A stretch of DNA of 64,000 nt from Pseudomonas sp. Ga0074129 (GTDB taxonomy: Bacteria; Pseudomonadota; Gammaproteobacteria; Pseudomonadales; Pseudomonadaceae): the NCBI GenBank assembly GCA_001465025.1, contig LNDO01000083.1, forward strand, positions 1 to 64,000. Reading direction: 5' to 3'. The position numbers and the translations under genes are program-made. The notes under the pieces are model-generated. The model saw only the letters and a list, made by a program, of their open reading frames with translations, had not been told where the DNA came from and made no database searches. Of this stretch, positions 8,007-16,843 are shown piece after piece; within the stretch, counting starts at the first letter, position 1; each line of letters starts with the position of its first letter.

Positions 8007-9110
8007 ATGCTGTTATCCCTCGAACCGCGCGGTCAGCAATCGCGCGCAATGCTCTGGTTGTCGCCACTGCTCGCCGCCGTGCTGACCCTATGCAGCGGCG
8101 CGCTGTTATTCGCCCTGCTCGGCCACGACCCGCTGGACACCTTGCACACGCTGCTGATCGCGCCGCTGGCCGACTGGTATGGCGTCTCCGAACTGCTGGT
8201 CAAGGCGCTGCCAATTCTGCTCTGCGCTCTCGGCCTGGCGGTGGCCTATCAAGCGCGCATCTGGAACATCGGTGCCGAAGGTCAGCTGCTGCTTGGGGCG
8301 CTGGCCGGCAGCGCCATGGCGATCCAGATCATCGATTGGGACAGCCGCTGGGCGCTGGTCTGGGTGGTGCTTGCCGGTGTAGCGGCGGGCGCGGCCTGGG
8401 GCGGCCTGACCGCCTGGCTGCGCACGCAGTTCAATGCCAACGAAATCCTCACCAGCATCATGCTCAACTACATCGCGCTGAACCTGCTGCTGTTCTTCGT
8501 ACACGGCCCGTTGAAAGACCCGGCCGGTTTCAACTTCCCCGAGTCGGCGATGTTCGGTGATGCCAGCCGCCTGCCGCTGGTGAGTGAGGACGGCCGCCTG
8601 CACGCCGGTCTGTATTTCGCCCTGCTGGCGCTGGTGGCGGTGTGGGTGCTTCTGCACCGCAGTTTTCTGGGTTTTCAGATCAAGGTGCTCGGCCTCGACC
8701 GCCGCGCCGCCGGCTTTGTCGGTTTTCGCGAGAAGCGCCTGGTGTGGTTTGCCCTGCTGGTCAGCGGCGGCCTGGCTGGCCTGGCGGGTGTGGGTGAAGT
8801 GGCCGGGCCGATTGGCCAACTGGTGCCGCAAGTCTCACCGGGCTACGGCTACGCGGCGATCACCGTAGCCTTTCTCGGCCGCCTGAATCCGCTCGGCATT
8901 CTGTTCGCCAGTCTGCTGATGGCCCTGCTGTACCTGGGCGGCGAGAACGCGCAGATGACCATGAACCTGCCCCAGGCGATCACCCAACTGTTCCAGGGAA
9001 TGATGCTGTTCTTCCTGCTCGCCTGCGACGTGCTGATCCTCTATCGGCCACGACTGAAGTGGAAATGGGCGCAGCGAAAAACTAAAGCCACCGCCGAGGC
9101 CCTGGCCTGA
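8007..9110 (+). CDS. Nucleoside ABC transporter permease 1
   Basis: The 367-residue multi-spanning membrane protein belongs to the branched-chain/nucleoside permease family (NupP/YufP type). It has the conserved stretch YQARIWNIGAEGQLLLGA, in which the EGQ loop contacts the ATPase. The start at 8007 is preferred because a Shine-Dalgarno ACGGAG lies 7 bases before it, and because the protein then opens with a short basic segment and a transmembrane helix. Upstream in-frame codons read through the end of the ATPase gene. Its start is 11 bases after the ATPase stop. Confidence 0.87.
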   Translation: MLLSLEPRGQQSRAMLWLSPLLAAVLTLCSGALLFALLGHDPLDTLHTLLIAPLADWYGVSELLVKALPILLCALGLAVAYQARIWNIGAEGQLLLGALAGSAMAIQIIDWDSRWALVWVVLAGVAAGAAWGGLTAWLRTQFNANEILTSIMLNYIALNLLLFFVHGPLKDPAGFNFPESAMFGDASRLPLVSEDGRLHAGLYFALLALVAVWVLLHRSFLGFQIKVLGLDRRAAGFVGFREKRLVWFALLVSGGLAGLAGVGEVAGPIGQLVPQVSPGYGYAAITVAFLGRLNPLGILFASLLMALLYLGGENAQMTMNLPQAITQLFQGMMLFFLLACDVLILYRPRLKWKWAQRKTKATAEALA

Positions 9111-9120
9111 CAAAGAACCT

Positions 9121-9144
9121 GTAGGCGCGATCAAGCGCGCCTAC
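9121..9144. repeat. Palindrome GTAGGCGCG / CGCGCCTAC
   Basis: A nine-base perfect stem with a 6-base loop occupies the 60-base gap between the two permease genes. It has no T tract. Intra-operon palindromes of this type are commonly REP-like and may tune the relative mRNA levels of the genes on each side. Confidence 0.6.
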
Positions 9145-9170
9145 AAAAGCGATACACAAAGGAATTCCCG

Positions 9171-10097
9171 ATGGATCTCGACCTGTTAAGCAATATTTTC
9201 TACGCCATGGTGCGCACTGGTACGCCGCTGTTGCTGGTGGCATTGGGTGAACTGATCTGCGAGAAGAGCGGTGTGCTCAACCTCGGCCAGGAAGGCATGA
9301 TGCTGTTCGGCGCGGTGATCGGTTTTATCGTCGCCCTGAGCACGGGCAACCTGTGGCTCGGCGTGCTGCTGGCGATGAGCGCCGGCATGCTGCTGTCGAT
9401 GTTGTTCGCCGCCGTGGCCCTGGGCTTTAACGCCAATCAGGTGGCCACCGGTCTGGCGTTGACCATCTTCGGCGTCGGCCTGTCGACCTTTGTTGGCGCG
9501 GCCTGGGTCGGCAAACCGCTGGCCGGATTCGAGCCCATCGCCATTCCGCTGCTGAGCGAGATTCCACTGATCGGGCGCATGCTGTTTGCTCAGGACATTC
9601 TGGTTTACCTGTCCTTCGCCCTGTTCGGTTTAGTGGCTTGGGTGCTGCTGAAAAGTCGCATCGGCCTGATCATCCAGGCGGTGGGTGAAAACCCCGATGC
9701 GGCCAGCGCCATGGGCCTGCCGGTGCTGCGCGTACGCACCTTGGCAGTGCTGTTCGGCGGGGCCATGGCTGGCTTGGCGGGCGGTTACCTGTCGCTGGCC
9801 TACACACCGATGTGGGCGGAAAACATGACCGCCGGCCGCGGCTGGATCGCCCTGGCGTTGGTGGTGTTTGCCAGTTGGCGGATATTCCGTGTGTTGCTTG
9901 GAGCCTACCTGTTCGGCTTGGCCAGCATCATCCACTTGGTGGCGCAGGGCATCGGCCTGTCGATCCCCTCCAACCTGCTGGCGATGCTGCCCTATGTGGC
10001 CACCATTCTGGTGCTGGTCCTGCTGTCGCGCGATGCGATCAAAACCCGCCTGTTTGCGCCTGTGTCACTGGGCAAGCCGTGGCAGCCAGGGCACTGA
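9171..10097 (+). CDS. Nucleoside ABC transporter permease 2
   Basis: This 308-residue partner permease (NupQ/YufQ type) has about eight to ten hydrophobic spans. The family signature VLNLGQEGMMLFGA near residue 36 parallels the EGQ loop of permease 1. It completes the ATPase-permease-permease core; the binding protein follows after a terminator and its own promoter. The substrate is probably a purine nucleoside, by family and by the downstream deaminase gene. Confidence 0.87.
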   Translation: MDLDLLSNIFYAMVRTGTPLLLVALGELICEKSGVLNLGQEGMMLFGAVIGFIVALSTGNLWLGVLLAMSAGMLLSMLFAAVALGFNANQVATGLALTIFGVGLSTFVGAAWVGKPLAGFEPIAIPLLSEIPLIGRMLFAQDILVYLSFALFGLVAWVLLKSRIGLIIQAVGENPDAASAMGLPVLRVRTLAVLFGGAMAGLAGGYLSLAYTPMWAENMTAGRGWIALALVVFASWRIFRVLLGAYLFGLASIIHLVAQGIGLSIPSNLLAMLPYVATILVLVLLSRDAIKTRLFAPVSLGKPWQPGH

Positions 10098-10165
10098 TAA
10101 CGCGTGCCAACGCACCATCTGGCAGCACAGATGGCCCGCTACGCACCAGCGCAGAACCTACACAG

Positions 10166-10185
10166 AACCCCGCTCCGGCGGGGTT
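10166..10185 (+). terminator. Terminator between permease 2 and the BMP gene
   Basis: AACCCCGC (10166-10173) pairs perfectly with GCGGGGTT (10178-10185) across a 4-base loop and is followed by TTGTGTGTTT. It separates the permease genes from the binding-protein gene and may be partial, allowing some readthrough. Confidence 0.65.
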
Positions 10186-10223
10186 TTGTGTGTTTGCGCG
10201 GGGGGCAGCGCTAATTGTCCAGT

Positions 10224-10239
10224 TGGTCAGCTTTTTGCA
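10224..10239 (+). promoter_or_regulatory. Sigma-54 (-24/-12) promoter of the BMP gene
   Basis: TGGTCAGCTTTTTGCA has GG (10225-10226) and GC (10237-10238) spaced by 10 bases, with a consensus TTGCA. It is identical to the promoter candidate at 6369 in 14 of 16 bases. The predicted start is near 10250, about 48 bases before the gene. Confidence 0.65.
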
Positions 10240-10297
10240 ATTCAACTGGCAGCTGTTTAACCACACCGTACCCACACACAACGGAGTTTCATCAACC

Positions 10298-11380
10298 ATG
10301 TTCGAGAAGAGTAAAAAACCCCTGTTGCGCGCCCTCGTTGCCGCCCTTGGCTTTAGCGTCACGTTGGGCGCTTCCGCTGCCGATCCGCTGAAGGTCGGCT
10401 TTGTCTATATCGGCCCCATTGGCGACCACGGCTGGACCTACCAGCATGAACAGGGTCGTCAGGCGGTGATCAAAGAATTGGGCGACAAGGTTACAACCAG
10501 CTACGTGGAGAACGTGCCAGAAGGTGCAGACGCCGAGCGGGTGATTCGCAACATGGCCAAGGGTGGCTTTGATCTGATTTTCACCACCTCGTTCGGCTAC
10601 ATGAACCCGACGCTGAAAGTGGCCAAGCAATTCCCCAAAGTCACCTTCGAACATGCCACCGGCTACAAGCAGGACAAAAACCTCGGCACCTACCTGTCAC
10701 GCTCGTATGAAGGCCGTTACGTCGGCGGTTACCTCGCGGCGAAGATGACCAAAACCAAGAAAGTCGGTTACGTGGCCTCCTTCCCGATCCCGGAAGTGAT
10801 CCGCGACATCAACGCCATTCAACTGGCGCTGGACAAGTACAACCCCGGCACCGAGATCAAGGTGGTTTGGGTCAATTCCTGGTTCGATCCGGGCAAAGAA
10901 TCCGATGCGGCCAACGCGCTGATCGACCAAGGCGTGGACGTGATGTTCCAACACACCGACAGCCCGGCACCGATCCAGACCGCCGAACGCCGTGGCGTGT
11001 ATGCCGTGGGTTATGCCTCGGACATGGCGCACTTCGGACCGAAGGCCGTGCTCACCTCGATCGTCAACGACTGGGGCCCGCACTACGTTAAATCCACACA
11101 GGCCGTGATCGACGGCACCTGGAAATCCGAAGATTTCTGGGGCGGCCTGACCGAAGACACCATCAAACTGCCGATCAGCGATTTGGTGCCGGCGGACGTC
11201 AAAGCCGAAGCCGAGCAGATCATCGCCGACATCAAGAGCGGTGCCTTCCACCCGTTCACCGGCCCGATCAAGGACCAGAGCGGTGTCGAGAAAATCCCGG
11301 CCGGCGTCGCCGCCACCAACGCCGAACTGGCCTCGATGAACTACTACGTGGAAAACGTAAAGGCTGAATTGCCCAAGTAA
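10298..11380 (+). CDS. BMP-family nucleoside-binding protein of the ABC transporter
   Basis: The 360-residue exported protein has a signal peptide ending near residue 28 (LGFSVTLGASA-A). The mature part is a basic membrane protein (BMP/Med-like) binding domain (KVGFVYIGPIGDHGWTYQHE). Such proteins deliver purine nucleosides or related ligands to the NupPQ-type permease. The start at 10298 is chosen because it gives a clean signal peptide and follows ACGGAG by 11 bases; the frame stays open far upstream but runs through the permease gene and terminator. No lipobox cysteine is seen, so it is probably soluble and periplasmic. Confidence 0.88.
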   Translation: MFEKSKKPLLRALVAALGFSVTLGASAADPLKVGFVYIGPIGDHGWTYQHEQGRQAVIKELGDKVTTSYVENVPEGADAERVIRNMAKGGFDLIFTTSFGYMNPTLKVAKQFPKVTFEHATGYKQDKNLGTYLSRSYEGRYVGGYLAAKMTKTKKVGYVASFPIPEVIRDINAIQLALDKYNPGTEIKVVWVNSWFDPGKESDAANALIDQGVDVMFQHTDSPAPIQTAERRGVYAVGYASDMAHFGPKAVLTSIVNDWGPHYVKSTQAVIDGTWKSEDFWGGLTEDTIKLPISDLVPADVKAEAEQIIADIKSGAFHPFTGPIKDQSGVEKIPAGVAATNAELASMNYYVENVKAELPK

Positions 11381-11393
11381 CCGCAGAATCGCG

Positions 11394-11430
11394 GCTGAAG
11401 CCGCTCCCACAGCGTGGGAGGCGCTTTAGC
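11394..11430. repeat. REP-type hairpin after the BMP gene
   Basis: GCTGAAGCCGCTCCCAC (11394-11410) pairs imperfectly with GTGGGAGGCGCTTTAGC (11414-11430). It starts 13 bases past the BMP stop and is a diverged relative of the repeats at 6183 and 13651. Confidence 0.7.
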
Positions 11431-11489
11431 GGCGACAGCTTTCAGCAATAACCGATGCCGTCCCTGCTCACCTGCAGCAGAACCGCATC

Positions 11490-11523
11490 AAAAGGACGAT
11501 GCCTTAACCGGCATCGTCCTTTT
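11490..11523 (+). terminator. Strong rho-independent terminator of the BMP gene
   Basis: AAAAGGACGATGCC (11490-11503) pairs perfectly with GGCATCGTCCTTTT (11510-11523) over a 6-base loop, and the T run continues past the stem. It separates the transporter from the oxygenase gene. Confidence 0.85.
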
Positions 11524-11575
11524 TCGCTGCCCTGGGTACGAGAAGACTCGCAGCACCGCCCCACCCGGAGCCTCT

Positions 11576-12544
11576 ATGAACACCCTACCGATTATTGACA
11601 TCGCCCCGCTTTACTCAGCCGATCCAACCGCCTGGCCCGCCGTGGCCGAGCGGATTGACAACGCCTGCCGCGAATGGGGTTTCTTCTATATCACCGGCCA
11701 CCCGATCAGCCCGGCGCGCATCGACGAACTGCTGAATGCCGCCAAAACGTTCTTCGCCCTACCGGCTGCCGAAAAGCTCAAGATCGACATCACCCAGACC
11801 ACCCATCACCGTGGCTACGGCGCGATTGCCACCGAGCAGCTCGACCCGAGCAAACCGAGTGACCTCAAGGAGACCTTCGACATGGGTTTCCACATGGCAC
11901 TCAATCACCCCGAGGTACTGGCTGGCAAGCCGCTGCGGGGGGCCAATCGCCACCCGGACCTGCCGGGCTGGACCGCTCTGATGGAACAGCACTACGCCGA
12001 TATGCAGGCGCTGGCGCAAACCCTGCTGCGCGCCATGACCCTTGCCCTGGACATCGAGCGCGACTTTTTCGACAGCCGCTTTCGCGAGCCGATCAGCGTG
12101 CTGCGCATGATCCACTACCCGCCGCGCCACACCGCCAGCAGTGCCGAACAGCAAGGCGCGGGTGAACACACCGATTACGGCTGCATCACCCTGCTCTACC
12201 AGGACGACGCCGGCGGGCTGCAGGTGCGCAACCGTGACGGTGAGTGGATCGACGCCCCGCCAATTGCCGGCAGCTTTGTGGTGAACATCGGCGACATGCT
12301 GGCGCGCTGGAGCAACGACCGTTACACCTCGACCCCGCACCGGGTGATCAGCCCGCTGGGGGTGGACCGCTACTCCATGCCGTTCTTCGCCGAACCGCAC
12401 CCGGACACCGGAATCAGCTGCCTACCGAACTGCTCGGACGCCAGCAACCCACCCAAGTATCCGTCAGTAACCAGCGCCGAATACCTGCTGTCGCGCTTTG
12501 CCGACACCTATGCTTACAGGCGTGAAGAACAGGCGGGCATATAA
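11576..12544 (+). CDS. 2-oxoglutarate/Fe(II)-dependent oxygenase (isopenicillin N synthase family)
   Basis: The protein has 322 residues in two recognisable parts: a DIOX_N domain (about 3-110) and the 2OG-Fe(II) oxygenase core (about 170-280). The iron-binding triad is His198, Asp200 (EHTDYG) and His255 (STPHRV). Arg265 with Ser267 (RYS) would bind 2-oxoglutarate. The protein would therefore hydroxylate or otherwise oxidise a small substrate. It lies between a nucleoside transporter and adenine deaminase, as I recall for PA0147-PA0148, which suggests a modified purine or nucleoside substrate, but none is known to me. Start chosen at the ATG after CGGAG. Confidence 0.85.
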   Translation: MNTLPIIDIAPLYSADPTAWPAVAERIDNACREWGFFYITGHPISPARIDELLNAAKTFFALPAAEKLKIDITQTTHHRGYGAIATEQLDPSKPSDLKETFDMGFHMALNHPEVLAGKPLRGANRHPDLPGWTALMEQHYADMQALAQTLLRAMTLALDIERDFFDSRFREPISVLRMIHYPPRHTASSAEQQGAGEHTDYGCITLLYQDDAGGLQVRNRDGEWIDAPPIAGSFVVNIGDMLARWSNDRYTSTPHRVISPLGVDRYSMPFFAEPHPDTGISCLPNCSDASNPPKYPSVTSAEYLLSRFADTYAYRREEQAGI

Positions 12545-12672
12545 CACCGCCCGCGCCCCGGAGGAACGGCCTTGGCCGCGAGAGCGTTGCGCGGCCAAGG
12601 CGATTTAGCGCCCGGCTGATTCGGCGAAATCCTGTCCTTACGGTTAAACTTTGTCGCGACCACGCCTGATAA

Positions 12673-14206
<1,534 letters not shown>

Positions 14207-14207
<1 letters not shown>

Positions 14208-14473
14208 CAGTCTTCAACGCCGCCTTTAATGACCTTGCCGCTAACCGGATCGAAGTAGATTTCGACCTTCTGACCGTCTTTGTTAAAGCCGTAGATTTCG
14301 TAGCAGTTACCGCCAGTGACCTTGAACTTCTTGATCTCGTAGCCCTGGGCTTTGAGGTCGGCCTGGAATTTATCCTGATCCTGCCACTGCGCCTTGTCGG
14401 CGGTAGTGCATTGGGTGGCGGCGAAGGTCAGGGGGCTGGCCAGAACCAGAGACAGCAGAAGCAGTTTGCGCAT
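14207..14473 (-). CDS. Small periplasmic PepSY-domain protein
   Basis: The 88-residue exported protein has a signal peptide (MRKLLLLSLVLASPLTFA) and one PepSY-like domain ending YFDPVSGKVIKGG. The start at 14473 is chosen because GAGGA lies 8 bases upstream and the signal peptide begins there. PepSY proteins paired with cytochrome b561 genes are common in proteobacteria, but their biochemical role is not established. Two cysteines (Cys22 in TQCTT and one in GGNCYEI) could form a disulfide. Translationally coupled to the cytochrome gene. Confidence 0.82.
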
Positions 14474-14627
14474 GATGAAATCCTCGTGATGCAGGGGGAA
14501 TGTGTGTCTGCGAGGACTACTTTGGCGCGGCAAGCTTAAGGCTGTATTAGGTAAAACCGGCTGACTGCCGCAGGCTCACCCACCGGCAGCAGACATTCGC
14601 AGTACGAAAATCGACATCGCCGGAAGA

Positions 14628-14649
14628 AACGGCCTTTAGACAGGCCGTT
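14628..14649 (-). terminator. Possible terminator after the PCu(A)C gene
   Basis: AACGGCCT (14628-14635) pairs perfectly with AGGCCGTT (14642-14649) over a 6-base loop. On the minus strand a T/C-rich TCTTCC follows, which is a weak tract. It lies about 85 bases past the PCu(A)C stop. The surrounding 14474-14733 spacer shows no convincing gene. Confidence 0.4.
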
Positions 14650-14733
14650 CGACCACCGACAGGATTCTTGAGAAGCCAACTGCACGCTGTCTAGCCGTGC
14701 GCATACCCGGCCATTTACGTGCAGCAAGAGTCA

Positions 14734-15213
14734 TCAATGATGGTGCTTCTCTGCATGGTCAGCGGATACAGGCGCATCAGCTTGCACCGCAATCTCCACT
14801 TCAACCGCGCCGGCCTTTTCAAAGGTCAGGGTCAGCGGGAAGCGTTCGCCGTCTTTGGCTTGTTGCTTCAGGTTAAACAGCATGACGTGATAGCCCATGG
14901 GTTCGAACTTCACCTCGCCGCCAGCGGGAATCTCCACGCTCTGCACCTGCTGCATCTTCATCAGGCCGTCGGCGTGAATGTGTTCATGCAGTTCGGCCTT
15001 GCCGGCCACCGGGGTGCTGGCACTCAGCAGACGATCGGCTTCGCTGCCTTTGTTATGCACCACAAAATAGGCCGCTGCAGTGGGCGCAACCGGCGGCATG
15101 GCGCGCGACCACGGGTGTTCGATGTGCAGGTTGCCGACGCTGTAGTCGTGAGCGTTGGCAAACAAGCTTGGGCTAAGCAGTGCGGCGATCAGCAGGGTCT
15201 TTTTCAGCAACAT
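14734..15213 (-). CDS. PCu(A)C-family periplasmic copper chaperone
   Basis: The 159-residue protein has a signal peptide ending near residue 21. The complete copper-binding motif H-X10-M-X21-H-X-M is present as His76, Met87, His109 and Met111. The C-terminus is histidine-rich (HAEKHHH). These proteins bind Cu(I) in the periplasm and deliver it to cytochrome oxidase or other acceptors. The gene follows the PepSY membrane protein and TonB receptor genes on the same strand after a 113-base gap, suggesting a common metal-acquisition role. The start at 15213 follows GGAGGA. An open extension upstream overlaps the PepSY gene and is unlikely to be translated. Confidence 0.88.
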   Translation of the reverse strand: MLLKKTLLIAALLSPSLFANAHDYSVGNLHIEHPWSRAMPPVAPTAAAYFVVHNKGSEADRLLSASTPVAGKAELHEHIHADGLMKMQQVQSVEIPAGGEVKFEPMGYHVMLFNLKQQAKDGERFPLTLTFEKAGAVEVEIAVQADAPVSADHAEKHHH

Positions 15214-15326
15214 GGTGTTCCTCCAGTGGTGGACTGAATGTCCAATAAAGCTGTTGTAACGCAAAGTCTTGATGCGGGCCAAGCCTGAGCAGCTCAGGCC
15301 GCTCAAGTGCTGCATATCCTCGAAAC

Positions 15327-16832
15327 TCATACGCTGGATGGATGCACGCGCGGCTGTTTGCTGACTCGCACAGGGCGCCGCCCACGCAACCGCCGCCAGC
15401 CCATCACCGTGCCGCTCAGGCAAATTAGCAAACCGCCCAGACTGGCCAGCCACATCCAGCCATCCCAGAGGGGCCGGTTTTGCAGCAGCGGCAACCAATC
15501 CCAACTGTGCAGCAGGGCAAACAACCAGCGCGAGGTACGCTGCCCTTCATCCATTCGGCCGAGCAAAGCACCGGTGCGCGGATCAAGGTGCAGCCAGGTC
15601 TGGGCCGGATCATTGAAGCGCACCCGCAGAATTGGCAATGGCCGTTCCAAGTGCCCAGTCATGCTGTGCTCGGTCCGTGCGTAGTAGTAAAAGTCATAAG
15701 CCGTCAGGCGCTCGACTGTCGGTACATCCCCTGGCCGAATCGCCCGAGCTGCGCGCAATACGTCCGTTTCGTCCAACCCCCACTGCGGTGCGGATGCATC
15801 CATGGCCAGCACCGCGCTGGCACCCGTATTGTCCATACCCAGCAGATAGCCACGGCCACCTAACAGGCGCCAATGCAGCTCACGCACCGGCAGCCCCATC
15901 GCATTGAAACGCGACAAAGCCTGTTCAGGCCCGAGAGAAAAGGCATCAGCCTGCAACGCTCCGCCTTGGTAGGGAGCCAGGTTCAACGGAGTCGCGCTGT
16001 CCAGCAGTCGCCAGGGGTTCATCGACATCAAGCCGCTGAAAATCCATGCCAGCGCCAACCCACCAAACAGCAAACCACCGATATGGTGCCAACGTGCCAG
16101 CCCTTTATAAGGGCTGCGTGCGCCACTGCGATAAGGCGCAGCAAAGCGCCAACGCAGGAGGCCGACCACAATGCCCAGGAGCGTCATCAGCGTGGCGGCC
16201 ACGGACAGGTAGATCACCGCATCACTCCACCAGCGATCCAGCACACCGCCGCGCAGGGGATAGACCCAGTGCAGCCAGGCGCCCAGCCAGTTCCAGGTCC
16301 GCTCGGTGAAAGTGGCATCGCGCACCACTTCGCCGCTACGCCCCGAGACATACAGCAGCGTGCCGTCATCCAGCCCCACACGATGCAGCGGTCGATCGCC
16401 GTCGAGGGCGCGCGAGTGCGTCCAGGCATCCTCCTGTATAGAGGCCTGGAAGTGCACCGCACGCTCACCGGCAAAGGGTTGAGCGGCAGCCTCAGCCTCT
16501 GCTGGGGTCACCGAGTCAATACGTTTGCCGCTGCGCGCATCAACCGCCACCGCGCCCGTCGCAAACCGCACAACAAAGCGCGGTTCACCGGCCACCGTAG
16601 TCAGCCGAATGGATGCCGGGGCGGCCTTCTCACCCGTGGCAGCCAGCACCTGCTCGAGTGGTACGCAACAGCCCTCCAACGACAACGGTGGCAGATGGGC
16701 CAGGTGCTCGCGCTGGGTCAGTTTGGGATAGCCGACGTACATCATCACCAAGCCAGACACGAACCAAAGCACCATCAGCAGGCAGAGGAAAATACCCAGC
16801 CAGCGATGCCACAGGTAGAGATAGCGCTTCAT
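15327..16832 (-). CDS. PepSY-associated inner-membrane protein (iron/copper reductase-like)
   Basis: The 501-residue protein has an N-terminal membrane helix (residues ~12-33, after YLWHRWLG), a PepSY periplasmic region, further spans near 210, 265 and 465, and conserved histidines beside the helices (HRWLG, HWVY, WHHIGG, HSWDWLP). The family is annotated as iron-regulated or ferric-reductase-like membrane proteins and often sits next to TonB-dependent receptors. It probably passes electrons to a periplasmic metal complex, which is inferred. It begins 11 bases after the receptor gene's stop, so the two form one transcript. Confidence 0.82.
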   Translation of the reverse strand: MKRYLYLWHRWLGIFLCLLMVLWFVSGLVMMYVGYPKLTQREHLAHLPPLSLEGCCVPLEQVLAATGEKAAPASIRLTTVAGEPRFVVRFATGAVAVDARSGKRIDSVTPAEAEAAAQPFAGERAVHFQASIQEDAWTHSRALDGDRPLHRVGLDDGTLLYVSGRSGEVVRDATFTERTWNWLGAWLHWVYPLRGGVLDRWWSDAVIYLSVAATLMTLLGIVVGLLRWRFAAPYRSGARSPYKGLARWHHIGGLLFGGLALAWIFSGLMSMNPWRLLDSATPLNLAPYQGGALQADAFSLGPEQALSRFNAMGLPVRELHWRLLGGRGYLLGMDNTGASAVLAMDASAPQWGLDETDVLRAARAIRPGDVPTVERLTAYDFYYYARTEHSMTGHLERPLPILRVRFNDPAQTWLHLDPRTGALLGRMDEGQRTSRWLFALLHSWDWLPLLQNRPLWDGWMWLASLGGLLICLSGTVMGWRRLRGRRPVRVSKQPRVHPSSV

Positions 16833-16843
16833 CGGGCGGCCTC

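Noticed and set aside
10111-10127. Third NtrC-like box upstream of the BMP gene
   Set aside because: CGCACCATCTGGCAGCA matches only 10 of 14 dyad positions and the right arm is poor, so it was left out of the features.
9812-10297. Upstream extension of the BMP frame
   Set aside because: The extra 162 codons run through the permease 2 gene, a terminator and the sigma-54 promoter; the signal peptide start at 10298 has a ribosome site.
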